Origin: Cordylochernes scorpioides
Taxonomy: Eukaryota; Arthropoda; Arachnida; Pseudoscorpiones; Chernetidae
NCBI GenBank assembly: GCA_030710605.1
Contig: CP092879.1
Location: forward strand, 42,834,468 to 42,898,467
Direction of reading: 5' to 3'
Length of the DNA: 64,000 bases
Positions 8,907 to 20,398 of the stretch are shown here, piece by piece. The position numbers were made by a program, and so were the translations under genes. The first letter of the stretch is position 1. Each line of letters begins with the position of its first letter. The notes under the pieces are model-generated. The model was not told where the DNA came from. It saw nothing but the letters and a program-made list of their open reading frames with translations, and searched no databases.

Positions 8907-11900
8907 ACATGTATTTGTACAATTGTATAACGAATCACAAGTTTTTACGAAGGAGCTTCTTTTATTGTACTTGTGCTAGCTTTCGAACCTTTCGGTTCTT
9001 CAACAGGCGTGGCTAGTATGACTATACTAACAGGGTATAAGCGCGCTTGAGTCATTATATACAACATATAAATTTACATGCGAAGTGATATTTCAAATAT
9101 AATTAATATAGAAATAGGAATTATGACTATGAAATATAAAATAAAACTATGCAAATGAACTTAAAGATTTTTAAAATTTAGATAAATTTTTTTTTGGAAA
9201 ATATACGCTAAAAGTTAAGTAAAATTATGATATTCACTGTATGCAAGTAGTGTGACACTTTAAAATTTGCAAAGCTTAAAACCAGTATAATTTACAACAC
9301 CTCAACACAGAAAAGCCAAGCAGGGGGACCACTCCAACCCGACCACACACCAGAGCGTATCACGGGATAACTATTGAGTTATTATATGATATATTTCCGG
9401 TAGATCTATTTTCCTATTGATGCTGTTTGTAGTTAAGCAGCACAGATTGGTACTGGAATCCATCATATCATCACAAACAAACAGCATCAATAGGAAAATA
9501 GATCTACCGGAAATATATCATATAATAACTCAATAGTTATCCCGTGATACGCTCTGGTGTGTGGTCGGGTTGGAGTGGTCCCCTGCTTGGCTTTTCTGTG
9601 TTGAGGTGTTTTAAATTATACTGGTTTTTTAAGCTTTGCAAATTTTAAAGTGTCACACTACTTGCATACAGTGAATATCATAATTTTACTTAACTTTTAG
9701 CGTATATTTTCCAAAAAAAAAATTATCTAAATTTTAAAAATCTTTAAGTTCATTTGCATAGTTTTATTTTATACTAGCCGAGTGGCCCGGGCAACGCCCG
9801 GGTTTTACCCGACTGGACCCGGCTTCGCCTGGGTAGTGTTCGAGCGAGGTTTACTCATGAATGAATAGAGGCCCCAACTGTTTGTAAACTCAATGTAATG
9901 AATTTTCTTTCAGCAAAATGGAGATAAATTGCAAACAGCAATATCGAAAATGCGTGTAAAAAAATCTGTAATATAGGATCCATTTCACAAACACATCTAT
10001 GAATAGAGTGCTGTTTGGAGGAGTGGTCTAAACTGTTGATTTTTAAAAACCATGACCCGGGGTCATCGAATGCAGATTCAGACACTTTGTTCTGAAAAAA
10101 AAAAATTGCCCCAATGGCTCCTGTTTCTTGAAAAGGTCCAACCCCTCCAGTGAGTGCAACTAACCAAACTGGGCTTTTATTCTTAAAAATAAAAAAAATC
10201 TAATGATTAGTGTGAATAAAGGAAAATGGTCGGCACAACCTGAAAATTTCACTTTGTCCACTTCACTCTCGGCTGTCCAAGAAGAAACAGCCAGAGCAAA
10301 CATTTTAAAGGGCACCAAATCCGGCATTTACATATCTAAATAGTTGAGCAACTTTTATAAATGTAATATATTTCTGCAATATTGAAATACCTGGACTTGG
10401 AAGAATTTTGTATTAGTTATTGTTGCAGTTTTAGAAAAGTGTGGGAAATTGGATATTTTAACAAAAGAATATAATTTTTAAAATCGTATATAAAATAAAA
10501 AGGAAATTTGCATAATTTTCTAATAGTCAAGGGCAATTGTAAAAATACCAAAAAAGCAAGACCAAATAAAAAATATATATATATGTGTGATGTTTCAGTA
10601 ACAGCATTGTTGCCATATAAAGACAAAATTACTGAATGTATTCAGTACCTTTGTCTGAAGATAGCCAAAATGTAACTGAAACCACACATAATGTAATTAT
10701 TTGTATTCGGTCTTGCTTCCTTTTTTTTTTTAATTATCCCTAGTACGCGTGGTACAGGCCATGATAACCATGGTGGGTAGGTAGCGACTGCTTTTACTGT
10801 AAGCGCACCACATGTCTACAAATGTGATACATTGCTACCAGCTAAATGCATTTTCACTATGGTGTGATTTCCACATGATGGATCTGTAGACACATTATAA
10901 TCTCTCAGAGCTTAAGGTAGCAAACAGTACTTTCACATTATATAAATATCAATGCCAAAATCCAGAGTTATGATAGCATGTTGCAGTGTAATGTAGACCT
11001 GCAGGATGGGAAAAAGCAATATTATTTCCGGCTTTAATTTGAAAGTAGTATGAAACGTTAAATATATTATCTTTACTTTTAAAAGCATGAAAAAAGCTAT
11101 CTTGATTTGAATAAATTTAGTCTAGAAACAAACATCATGTAAAATTATGCACCAATCGATTGCTGATTGTATATTTCTTTATTTAAATATGAGCATATTT
11201 GCATCTATATATCTAAATACATTTATTCAAAAATATGGTATTACCCTATAGATATATATGAGCAGTTATTTATTGTGAAGCAGATAAATATAAACCCTAA
11301 CTAAACAAATGACAGCAAAAATAATTTGAGCCTACCCTTAAAAAAGCAGTTACTGAAAATGCATAGCTGCTGCTTACAATATAAATGCTATTAGAGCATA
11401 AACATATTACATGGAACAAACATGTAGTAAAATATACGTAGCAAGTTATATAGAAAAACATACTTTTTTTCAAGAAATATACTTTTTACAACTTCAATAA
11501 AATTTATACTTACTCTAAATATAAGAAAAAAAATAGAATACTGTCTCAATTTGTCTTAAAATAGGAATATTCCTTATGAGAATCAAATAGTAAACCTTAT
11601 CTTTTAAAATGTAGATCGTTATATTTACACTAACTAAAATTAAACGAAGCAAAAAAGATAGGAATAAGCTGCGAAATAAATAATATTTCCAATTAATTTA
11701 ATTTGAAAAAATATTACTAAATAAATAAATAAAATCTTAACTTCTAAAAAGGAAAAAAAAGGTTATTCGAAATACAATTTTTGCACTTTTAGCCTAAATG
11801 CTAAACTAAAACCTCAGCTAACTACGCGCGATATTTCACAATACAGTTTTAATTAACCCAGGTTCCGGGGACGTATAAATTTGATAACGATCGATTAATA

Positions 11901-12523
11901 TTATCTCCAAAGAGTTTAAAAATATATAAATAATCTTAACTTCTAAAGACATTCATCGTGTAAAATTACAAAACAACAAAATTACAAATTAAAAACAAAC
12001 AACGTGTAAAATTATTAACCAATCAAATTCATTTATCGTCGCGACCAGTGCGCCGCCAAGCGGCAAAAGGCGGGAACTAATCCATTTCAGTTAAATAATT
12101 TTTAAAAAAAGTACATTAACCTTTGTAGTTTTTTGAATAGCCTATATGTTAAACGAAATCTTCAGCTACCTACATGCGAAATTCCATAATGATTGAGTCA
12201 GTAGATTTTGCGTGATGCGATAACAAACATCGATTTCGCATTTCATTTTTATAGATATAAGGATTTCATAGTCATAATTCCTATTTCTATATTAATTATA
12301 TTTGAAATATCACTTCGCATGTAAATTTATATGTTGTATATAATGGCTCAAGCGCGCTTATACCCTGTTAGTATAGTCATACTAGCCACGCCTGTTGAAG
12401 AACCGAAAGGTTCGAAAGCTAGCACAAGTACAATAAAAGAAGCTCCTTCGTAAAAACTTGTGATTCGTTATACAATTGTACCAATTATACGGAGTTTACC
12501 TGTAGAAACATGTATTTGTACAA
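8907..12523. mobile_element. Penelope-like inverted-repeat element split by a Helitron
   Basis: A long palindrome. The left arm (about 8918-9432) is the inverted copy of 9474-9773 continued at 12264-12483, with a centre of about 40 nt. The gap in the right arm is exactly a Helitron. Both sides carry the same 16-bp direct repeat ACATGTATTTGTACAA (8907-8922 and 12508-12523), a target-site duplication of retroposon length. About 25 bp beyond the right arm (12484-12507) also belong to the insertion. Each arm has a hammerhead-like run, CTGTTGA then a GAACC/GGTTC stem then GAAAGC. Inverted terminal structures with hammerheads are known from Penelope-like elements, so a non-autonomous PLE derivative is the best guess. 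Confidence 0.6.
9774..12263 (-). mobile_element. Helitron, complete by termini (2.49 kb)
   Basis: On the minus strand it starts with TCCTTATATC and ends with the hairpin CCCGGGCGTTGCCCGGG, a short spacer and CTAG. It sits between A (9773) and T (12264), the Helitron target, and is cleanly removable: the interrupted arm of the surrounding palindrome then becomes continuous. Inside, no Rep/helicase frame was found, so it is non-autonomous. The 3' end matches those at 29063 and 46205. The internal stretch around 10740-10830 resembles 54690-54775. Confidence 0.85.
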
Positions 12524-13365
12524 AGATCCCAGGAAATGCTTTTGGCAAAATGCCATCGTGAGTGAAAGCCCTGTAGTCCTGAAGCATTAGAATTGGCGAA
12601 ATGTTGTCAAGCCCAGTGAAGCAGAGATTCTCTCAGAATGACGTCTTGTTGGACTTATACGAGTCGGATTTTAAAATTTTTTCAATAGAAACCTGCGGAG
12701 TATTGCCTTTTCAGAAGTAATTACAGCCCAGATAATGACATCTGGGGTGTTGTGTACCCACATGACGTTTCCCGAATCCCTTGTTTCTTGAAAGCATCAA
12801 CTTAAGGTGATTTTGAGAATAGGAGGCTTTAACGTGAAGATGTTCGTCCACACGATGTCGACCCTCTCGGATCACTGAGAGAAACTACTTTGCCTTGTTC
12901 AGTCGATTGGTCATTGCGGCTTCAGTTTGTCCACGATAGACAATATCCGCGAAGTCCCAGGTCACATTTCAAGATAGTCTGTGCTCTTTACCTAGGGATT
13001 TTAAAATTAGAAGCGATTCATTCTGACGCCGTCACTTTGGGCAAAACTCTTCTTGACGATGTTACGGGTTAATGTTGACCGCGGCCCAATGGTGGAAGCA
13101 CTTCAAAATACCCTTCCTCCAGGTATTGCTTGACAATCCTCTTAACGACTCTGAAGATGAGCTGACGAACGATGTCTCGATGTCTGCAGGTCAAATACCT
13201 TCGTCAACCAGGTTCGCAATCACAGAGCGTTTAGGTAAAGAAAACATAACTTGGACATTGGAATCTTAGTGCTTCCTAGGCATCTTATTCATTACCTTTT
13301 CCAAACACCACGAATTCACGCATTTAAAAACCCTCTAAGACCATAAATAAAGAGGACTTTTCAGT
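12524..13365. other. No recognisable gene
   Basis: Two short open frames occur (12890-13072 and 13072-13269), but no motif was recognised in either. The base composition is more balanced than the neighbours, so it may be part of the Helitron whose 3' end is at 14632. Confidence 0.4.
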
Positions 13366-14312
13366 CAGCATGTGAATAAATAAAAAAGGAATTGTGGTTC
13401 CGTATACGAATGAAACTTTGACACGATATAGAATTCGGTTATGAAGGAGTCCATGTCATAGTTCCGACCTCGGAATATGCAAATTTGTACGATAGCAGAC
13501 CAAATTTACATATTCCATTTATCCCGCCTATCTGTATAAACGCTGATAGTATATAGAGTATACCTTTAAAAAGTTTTCAGTTTAATAGTTGAAATATACT
13601 ATTCAGTTTGATAGCATTCTAATTTGCATATCTGGAGTCGAATAATGATTAATGACTTTTTACCCTTTTTCTCTCTCTCTCTCTTCGCAATGATAGGAAG
13701 AGCCGACATCGAAGAATCAAAAAACGACGTCGCTATGAACGCTTGGCCGCCACAAGCCAGTTATCTCTTTGGTAATTTTTCTGACACCTCTTGCTTCAAA
13801 CCACGAATATCAAAAGGATCGATAGGCCACGCTTCCGCGCTTCAGCATGTGAATAAATAAAAAAAGGAATTGTGGTTCCGTATACGAATGAAAATTTGAC
13901 ACGATATAGAATTCGGTTATGAAGGAGTCCATGTCATAGTTCCGACCTCGGAATATGCAAATTTGTACGATAGCAGACCAAATTTACATATTCCATTTAT
14001 CCCGCCTATCTGTATAAACGCTGATAGTATATAGAGTATACCTTTAAAAAGTTTTCAGTTTAATAGTTGAAATATACTATTCAGTTTGATAGCATTCTAA
14101 TTTGCATATCTGGAGTCGAATAATGATTAATGACTTTTTACCCTTTTTCTCTCTCTCTCTTCGCAATGATAGGAAGAGCCGACATCGAAGAATCAAAAAG
14201 CGACGTCGCTATGAACGCTTGGCCGCCACAAGCCAGTTATCTCTTTGGTAATTTTTCTGACACCTCTTGCTTCAAACCACGAATATCAAAAGGATCGATA
14301 GGCCACGCTTCC
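13366..14312. repeat. 477-bp tandem duplication
   Basis: The segment starting CAGCATGTGAATAAATAAAA at 13366 is repeated from 13843, with only scattered differences (one extra A, a shortened CT run near 14150, two substitutions). Both units carry a CT microsatellite followed by a similar short open frame (13624-13860, 14130-14375). With no functional motif, these frames are probably by-products of the duplication. Confidence 0.85.
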
Positions 14313-14589
14313 GCGGTCCGTATTCGTACTGAAAATCAAGATCAAGCCAGCTTTTGCCAGCTTCTCTCTCTTTAACGACATCGCTATAGATCTAAGCTAG
14401 CAGAGGACCTTCCGGCTATCATCTGTTCGCTTCCTACAAATGACCCCATCTGTCAACTCGGCTGGGACATCACTTTGCTGAACTTTTGGCGACAAATAAA
14501 GAAGGATGGTGACATTTCTCTCTCTATCTCTCTTCGACACTACGACCACTTACTATTATTACAAATAACCTTGATTAGTTAGGCAAATA

Positions 14590-14632
14590 TTCACTCAGAT
14601 ATAACCCGGACGAAGCCGGGTCAGATGACTAG
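14590..14632 (+). mobile_element. Helitron 3' end
   Basis: The hairpin CCCGGACGAAGCCGGG is followed by TCAGATGA and CTAG, then T: the canonical Helitron 3' terminus. The 5' TC end was not identified; the element may extend back across the tandem duplication. Confidence 0.7.
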
Positions 14633-15356
14633 TCTTCAATGTAGGATATCTATCCAGCCATATATTTTCTAAATTTCTAGAAAATTAGCCCATAGTTGCA
14701 TATTGCTACATAGAAATGTATAGAAATGCTATATAGAAATATATTTGATACAAATCAAAAACGGCAGATTTTAGATCGAAAAATATATTGCATTTTTATT
14801 ACATGATATGTCGACGAACAGAAGGTTTGTCTTTTTCAAAATATATATGAATCTTTAACGTAAAAGGAGATAAGAGTAGCAGATAAGAAAACCAATCTGT
14901 GTTTGTGTTACCTTGCCGAATAAAATAGCCATGAGAAAATATAAACTACAAGTTGTACTTGTAATTAAGGCGTCTGTTGTAGTGTAGTAGAACCTCCATG
15001 AACAGAACTTTATCGCTAACTGACATATTTATACAAAGGACAGCTTTCATTGCCTAAATATTAGCATTTTTATAAATTATCTGCTTTCTGGTAATAGGAG
15101 ACCTCTCTCCAAAGGAAACTTTGGCTCAACAACTAGGTTGTCCATTATAGAAAGGTTCTACTGTATGTGCGAATGGTCATCTCTCTAATAATATAAACCC
15201 ACGTTCCTTGAGCGTACAAGGAACCTCTCCCTTTTAATAAATAACGAATAATTGACGATATCTGTACTCTGTAAGAGTCCAGGTTACATACAGTTAGTTT
15301 GATAAACGTTATTAATTGCATCATAACAATGAAGGATTTTTGTAATTATAATGATA
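14633..15356. other. No recognisable gene
   Basis: AT-rich filler without ORFs of note. Two short runs look like degenerate inverted repeats, but I could not define ends. Confidence 0.5.
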
Positions 15357-16084
15357 CTAGCAAACTTAGCGCGCCTTACGTCGCGCTTTAAAGCATACAA
15401 TCCTGCCTTCTTCACAGACATAATAACATTATAACAACATTATAACATAATAACAAAATCACACAAACAAAAACGAATATGGGGGATTCTTTATTCATTT
15501 ATTTCAACTATATAACACTATATTTTCGATATATATTGAAATTTTATTCTATTTTGAGCGTCTATTTTGAATATTCACTAAATATCGAAATGAATATTAA
15601 CTAAATATCGATTAAAGAATATAAATATATGTTTGTAAAAATTAATATTTAATAAAATAAAAAATACGCATAGGCATATTTAATATAAGCAATATTAAAA
15701 TAGCCAATTTCTGGCGTAATTAAATATAAAAATGACCTTAACAAAATAAAAACGGTGCTAAAATGAGAAATTAAAAATGAAAAATGTTATTAAAGTGTAA
15801 AAAGGCAAGTATGAAAAGTATTTAAAGTTTAATTTAAATTTAATTTATATATCAAATTATTTCAATCAATGGCCGAGCGTGTCGCTAACGTCGAGCTTAA
15901 CGTCGAGCTAAATGCGTATTTTTGCTAACTTACCTGAATAATTCCGGGTTGAAGTTACCTGAATAATTCCGGGACTAAATGTAATATGTATACGAAATAT
16001 TGTCGTATAAAATAAAATATTAAGAGAGGAGTTAGGGAACAAACAAACAAACAAACAAACATTTTTTGCGCTTTAATAATAAGA
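15357..16084 (-). mobile_element. Non-autonomous Helitron, second family
   Basis: On the minus strand the 5' end is TCTTATTATTAAAGCGC, followed by ATG and five GTTT repeats. The 3' end has the hairpin GCGCGACGTAAGGCGCGC and then CTAG. It is flanked by A at 15356 and T at 16085, as expected for A/T insertion. It is 728 bp long with no coding frame. The hairpin differs from the CCCGGG family, so this is a separate Helitron lineage. Confidence 0.75.
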
Positions 16085-16104
16085 TATATATCTATAAATA
16101 AATA

Positions 16105-16401
16105 AAAGGCATATATTGGATCTAAATTAATTATTCAACCAATATTTCTAGGGGCAAAACGCCTCTCTTTATCAAGGCTTTTCTTTGATTTAAACTAAAT
16201 CACGTCGGTATGTGATCCACCCATGCTATACAAGATCAAAGTAAGAACCTATCTTGTATATTGTATATGATCTTGTATAGCATGAGTGGATCACATACCC
16301 ACGTGATTTAGTTTAAATCAAAGAAAAGCCTTGATAAAGAGAGGCGTTTTGCCCCTAGAAATATTGGTTGAATAATAAATTTAGATCCAATATATGCCTT
16401 T
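16105..16401. repeat. Fold-back element, family A, copy 2
   Basis: A near-perfect palindrome of about 300 bp with ends GGCATATATTGGATC and its complement. The outer ends and the flank (ATGGATTGCTCAATC) match family A at 37-246. The arms share CTTTATCAAGG, but the rest of the arm differs (GGGGCAAAACGCCTC instead of GTTGGCTGAACGCCAAC). Confidence 0.8.
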
Positions 16402-16456
16402 TATTTATTTATATATATTATTATGGATTGCTCAATCTTTAAAATATATGTATATA

Positions 16457-16666
16457 TATTATGATTATTTTGTTTTGTTGTTGAAAAGATAGAGAATTAA
16501 AGGTGCAGTCGTGAAAAAGGAAAGATAATTATTTACCCATCAAGTAGTTTTTATTTTGAATTACTTGAAGCAAATTACACATAAAATTATTTTTCACAGT
16601 AATATATAATTTATAATATGAATTCTATATTCGTGAAATGAAAAAATAGGTAGGTCAACTATACAT
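16457..16666 (+). repeat. Gypsy-1 5' LTR
   Basis: 210 bp; begins TATTATGATTATTTTG (the partner has TGTTATG) and ends CAACTATACA. About 11 differences from the 44331-44540 copy were counted by eye. Confidence 0.65.
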
Positions 16667-16866
16667 ATTTACAACAATATTCAAAAAGTGTTATGTTCTA
16701 AATCTATGGTCAAAAATGTAGAACAGTCAATGAATGAAAATAAAATACATGTTTTAAAAAATAAAATATTTGCATTTTAGATTATATATAATAATTCCCT
16801 CCTGTGAAAAAGTTTTTAAAAGTTAGAATTCAAAAATAAAATTGGCAATTATAAAAATAAACGGAA
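16667..16866 (+). repeat. Gypsy-1 left subterminal inverted repeat
   Basis: The leader between the 5' LTR and gag is an inverted copy of the trailer. GTAGAACAGTCAATGAATGA, TTTTAGATTATATATAATAA and AAAATTGGCAATTATAAAAA have complements at 44216-44230, 27660-27737 and 24397-24497, interrupted there by LARD-1 and Gypsy-3. About 150 bp match well; the 50 bp nearest the LTR match weakly. Confidence 0.65.
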
Positions 16867-16871
16867 TCAAA

Positions 16872-17470
16872 ATGTCTCAGAAACTTCTTTTTTTTTTATG
16901 AAGATTTTAAATTAATTAACATATCTAATTATCTCGAGGGAGAAGCATTCAGTTATTATATTGAAGAATATAGATAATTGGGGCGATTTAGAACAAAAAT
17001 TAACATCATATTTCACAATTAAAGATTCAAATTTATTTAGTAGGTTTCTAAATTTAAAATATAATGATAAAGATGATTTTGAAAAATATTTTAAGGAAAA
17101 ATCTGCTTTAGCCAAAAAAACTTAATCTAGAAAGAATATTTATTAGAGGCTCTCACGGAATGCCAAACCACTTTAAAAAAAACCTAATAGCTGCAAGAGT
17201 CCAAGAACCATCAGAGATTGGATTAAAATCACAACCCAGTTAAAATTATCCACAAATAAAGAAGAAGAACCCCAACAACCCTCTACAAGTACAAGCAATA
17301 GGCCATTTAATCCAGTAAAAAGATTTAACCCCAACTACTCCCAAGCTCATAAATTCCAACCATTCCCAAGGACAGCAGCAGCAACTCACCAACAGAAAGA
17401 ACCCCACTAATCAATAAACCTACCCCCATACCCCATCAATATATGTTCCACAAACCAGCTACCCAAGCAA
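16872..17470 (+). pseudogene. gag: Gypsy-1 gag remnant
   Basis: Starts at ATGTCTCAG but runs into stops. Coding similarity is visible in pieces in more than one frame: FEKYFKEKSALAKK, RIFIRGSHGMPNHF and KKNLIAARVQEPSE look like a gypsy capsid C-terminus, followed by a Pro/Gln/Asn-rich linker. Only the HFHRDC half of a zinc knuckle is left at the end. Several frameshifts and stops make it non-functional. Confidence 0.55.
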
Positions 17471-18216
17471 ATGCATTTTCATAGGGACTGCTCACTTAAG
17501 AAGAATACTCCTCCAAAGCCCATAAACCCAGGTAGAACATTATTACTATTCTCTGTACTTATAAACCAAATATCTTTACCTTGTGTACTTGACACTGCCT
17601 CATCTATTTCTATTATCCCTTTAAAATATTTAAACTATATTTATTTTAGGATATTAGACAATTCCCCAAAAGAAAGAATAGGTCAGGTAGAAGGATTTAG
17701 TTGCCCATTATGCAAAATATTGGTTAGGCTTACCTTAGGAAAACTTACAAGGTATCAAGAAATGTTTGTTTGTGATAGTCCAATAGAATATCTTGTTTTA
17801 GGTTTACCAAGACTTTATAAATTTAGGTTACAAATAGATTTCTCAAAAAAACCTTCTTTTTCAAAACTATAAATTCTTGTATTCCTTTAATCCAAAAACT
17901 AATAACCATAAGTCATATGCTACCACCCGATGTATTCCAGACCCATATTATGTTAAAAATTCATCTCTTTTAAATATCAAACCCATTGTATAATTTCAAT
18001 TCTTTTGATATACCAATTACAAATGTTAAACCTATAGATCCTACTTCAAATCCCATTATTGATTCTAACTCATATCACAGTATGCAAATTCCAGGCCCTA
18101 TTGTCAATTATAACTCATATTTAGACCTTAGTAAAGTAGATATTAACCCAAATTTCTCTAATCAAACAATTTCAGATATTTTACATAAATATAAGAATGT
18201 TTTCTCTAAACACAAT
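17471..18216 (+). pseudogene. pol: Gypsy-1 protease and start of RT
   Basis: An open stretch (17471-17872) holds an aspartic protease motif LPCVLDTASSISIIP, with DTA in place of the usual DTG. A second frame (17986-18216) ends in ISDILHKYKNVFSKHN, the usual sequence just before gypsy RT. The frame is interrupted exactly at the Gypsy-2 insertion (target ACAAT) and resumes in frame at 22620. Confidence 0.6.
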
Positions 18217-18468
18217 TGTTTTGTGCTTGTCATTAATATTTAAAACACATTTACATTTTATGTATTTTATTCAATTACGATCAAAATTACATAAACATCA
18301 CATTTAATTATATCTCATCACAAACAATTATCATAACTATATGACATTAAACCATCTATTTACAGTTTGTTTTGGTCACCAGTCCAATATTTTTATTTTC
18401 ATAGACTAAATTATGAGATTAATTTATAAATGAAAATATGCAAAACAAATAAACAACTATATACATCA
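18217..18468 (-). repeat. Gypsy-2 3' LTR
   Basis: Reads TGTTTTGTGCTTG to ACATCA on the + strand. It is followed at 18469 by the C/T-rich complement of the polypurine tract. Confidence 0.9.
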
Positions 18469-18632
18469 ATTCCCCCTTCTTAGGCTTGGCCCCCCCTTAT
18501 TTATTTATTTATTTTTTATATCTCTGTGGACATCTGCGCTCCCTCTGAGGGTACCTGGGGGTTGTAACACTTTTCTCCTCTGAGATTGGAGTTGGCACAC
18601 ATTCAGCATCATTCATATTAGTGGGATGTGAT

Positions 18633-19538
18633 TTACCAGGCAACATTTTTTAATGTAGTTTTGATGAACTTTTTTTCACTGTCACCTTGTTTTATTAAAT
18701 AAACATTCCTTCCTAGTATTTTAATTATCTTTCCTGTATACCAAGAGGGATGATTATTAGTAATCCACCTAAATTTCACAGTCTCATCCACTTTAAATTT
18801 ACTGTTAACATATTGACCATTGACTTTGGAGACTTTTACTTCTTCTTTTGACAACACAGAAAGTCTTGATCTGATCTTTCTTCCAAGAAACAGTTCCGCA
18901 GGTGATGTCCCTTTTCTAATATTTACATCTGTCCTTATAAAGAACAAAGCCCTGGACAGAGCCAAATCTAGTTCCACCTGCTCGTTTTCATATAATAGCT
19001 TTTTTAGCAATTTCTTTACCTCTCTTACAGAGACTTCTGCCTGTCCATTCGATTTTGGGTGATATGGGGGAGATGTCACATGGGATATGCCATTCTTAGA
19101 CAAAAAATCACCAAAGTCACTACTAAAGAAAGGAGGACCATTATCAGAAACCACTACTTGTGGAAATCCGTAGCGAGCAATACAATTTCTCATAAAATTT
19201 ATACAAAAATATGCACAGGTAGATGGTACTTCAGAAACTTCAACCCATGAAGAGAATGAATCTACTGCTAGTAAAAACAGTCTATTTTTGAAATTGAAAT
19301 AGTCCATGTGAACCCTCCTCCATGGTCCTGCGTATTTAGGCCAACTCTCAGTCCTTTGATGAGGCAAACTTTCATTAGAAAGACAAGTCCTACAATTTTT
19401 TGTAATTATTTCTATTGAAGAGTCCATGCCAGGCCACCAAATAGATGAACGAGCCATCATTTTCATTTTATTAGTCCCTGCATGGCTCTCATGTAATAAT
19501 TGAAATACCTTTTCATGTAGACTTTTTGGAATAACCAT
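18633..19538 (-). CDS. pol: Gypsy-2 integrase
   Basis: A 301-codon frame holding the gypsy integrase, which inserts the cDNA into the genome. It has the HHCC zinc domain (HESHAG, then CRTC with a second Cys pair), a DDE core (HMDYF near residue 78, VVSDNGPPF near 131, KSNGQAEVSVRE near 167) and a C-terminal stretch with FKVDETVKFRW. No chromodomain was seen. It overlaps the upstream frame at 19463-19538 but in another frame. The break lies in or near a run of T on the coding strand (about 19540-19555), so a 1-nt indel or a base-calling error is likely. Confidence 0.85.
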   Translation of the reverse strand: MVIPKSLHEKVFQLLHESHAGTNKMKMMARSSIWWPGMDSSIEIITKNCRTCLSNESLPHQRTESWPKYAGPWRRVHMDYFNFKNRLFLLAVDSFSSWVEVSEVPSTCAYFCINFMRNCIARYGFPQVVVSDNGPPFFSSDFGDFLSKNGISHVTSPPYHPKSNGQAEVSVREVKKLLKKLLYENEQVELDLALSRALFFIRTDVNIRKGTSPAELFLGRKIRSRLSVLSKEEVKVSKVNGQYVNSKFKVDETVKFRWITNNHPSWYTGKIIKILGRNVYLIKQGDSEKKFIKTTLKNVAW

Positions 19539-20398
19539 TCTATTCTCAAGAAAAAAACATTTTTGGAGAATGGTGAAGTCATCAATCCTTTTAAATAAGG
19601 AATGAGATCATCATTGGGACTTGAGGGTAACTCCCCTGTCTCAATAATTTCATACAATTTGAATAAAGTTCTGTCTAAATGTGTTTCATGAGCCACAAGA
19701 ACATGGTCAATGATGGAAGTATTTAAGAGTAAAATTTCACCACTCCCATCATTATATTCCAAACTATTCTTTTGAAACTCTGGAAATCTAGAAAGGAAAT
19801 CTGGAATGATATTATCCTTTCCTTTTTTATACTTAATTTCAAAATTAAAATTTGAAAGAGTTAGAGCCCATCTATGAAGTCTATTTGCAATGAGTGGAGG
19901 CAAATTTGTTTTATCTCCAAAAATAGTTATTAAGGGCTTGTGATCAGTATAAATGGTGAATTTCCTACCAAAAAGGTAATTTTTTAATTTATTTACTGCA
20001 AAAACAATTGCAAGTCCTTCTCTTTCAACTTGAGAATATTTTCTTTCATGAACATTTAAAGTTCTGGAAATGAAACACACAGGCCTTTCCTCCCCATCCT
20101 TCAAATGTGAAAGGGTTGCTCCTATTCCCACCTGACTTGCATCACAAGAAAGAATCAAAGGCAAATTTAGGGAATAATGCGATAAACATGAGGTCTCATC
20201 TAATGCATTTTTACAGGAATTGAAAGATCCATCTGTCTCAACATTCCAAGACCATTTCACATTCTTTTTTAATAGGTTGTATAAAGGATATGCTAAATCT
20301 GAAAGATTTGGCAAAAATTTACTATAAAATGACAAAAATCCAAGGAAGCTTTTTAATTCAGTTATATTCTTAGGAACTGGGGACAATTCTTTATGCAA
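19463..20398 (-). CDS. pol: Gypsy-2 RNase H segment of pol
   Basis: Carries the RT thumb/connection (LKSFLGFLSFYSKFLP) and RNase H: LILSCDASQVGIGA supplies the first Asp, FAVNKLKNYLFGRKF the middle block and IYTDHKPL the third acidic position, then PDFLSRFPE. It degrades the RNA of the RNA/DNA hybrid. It is separated from the RT frame by a 1-nt shift near 20375-20398 and from integrase by a shift near 19545. Confidence 0.85.
   Translation of the reverse strand: MHKELSPVPKNITELKSFLGFLSFYSKFLPNLSDLAYPLYNLLKKNVKWSWNVETDGSFNSCKNALDETSCLSHYSLNLPLILSCDASQVGIGATLSHLKDGEERPVCFISRTLNVHERKYSQVEREGLAIVFAVNKLKNYLFGRKFTIYTDHKPLITIFGDKTNLPPLIANRLHRWALTLSNFNFEIKYKKGKDNIIPDFLSRFPEFQKNSLEYNDGSGEILLLNTSIIDHVLVAHETHLDRTLFKLYEIIETGELPSSPNDDLIPYLKGLMTSPFSKNVFFLRIEWLFQKVYMKRYFNYYMRAMQGLIK

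Noticed and set aside
12890-13269. Two adjacent 60-65 codon frames as a host gene
   Set aside because: No motif, no splice-site support, lying in a transposon-rich stretch; left as unknown.
16912-17115. 67-codon minus ORF in the Gypsy-1 gag region
   Set aside because: Antisense of the + strand gag remnant, which carries the recognisable residues.
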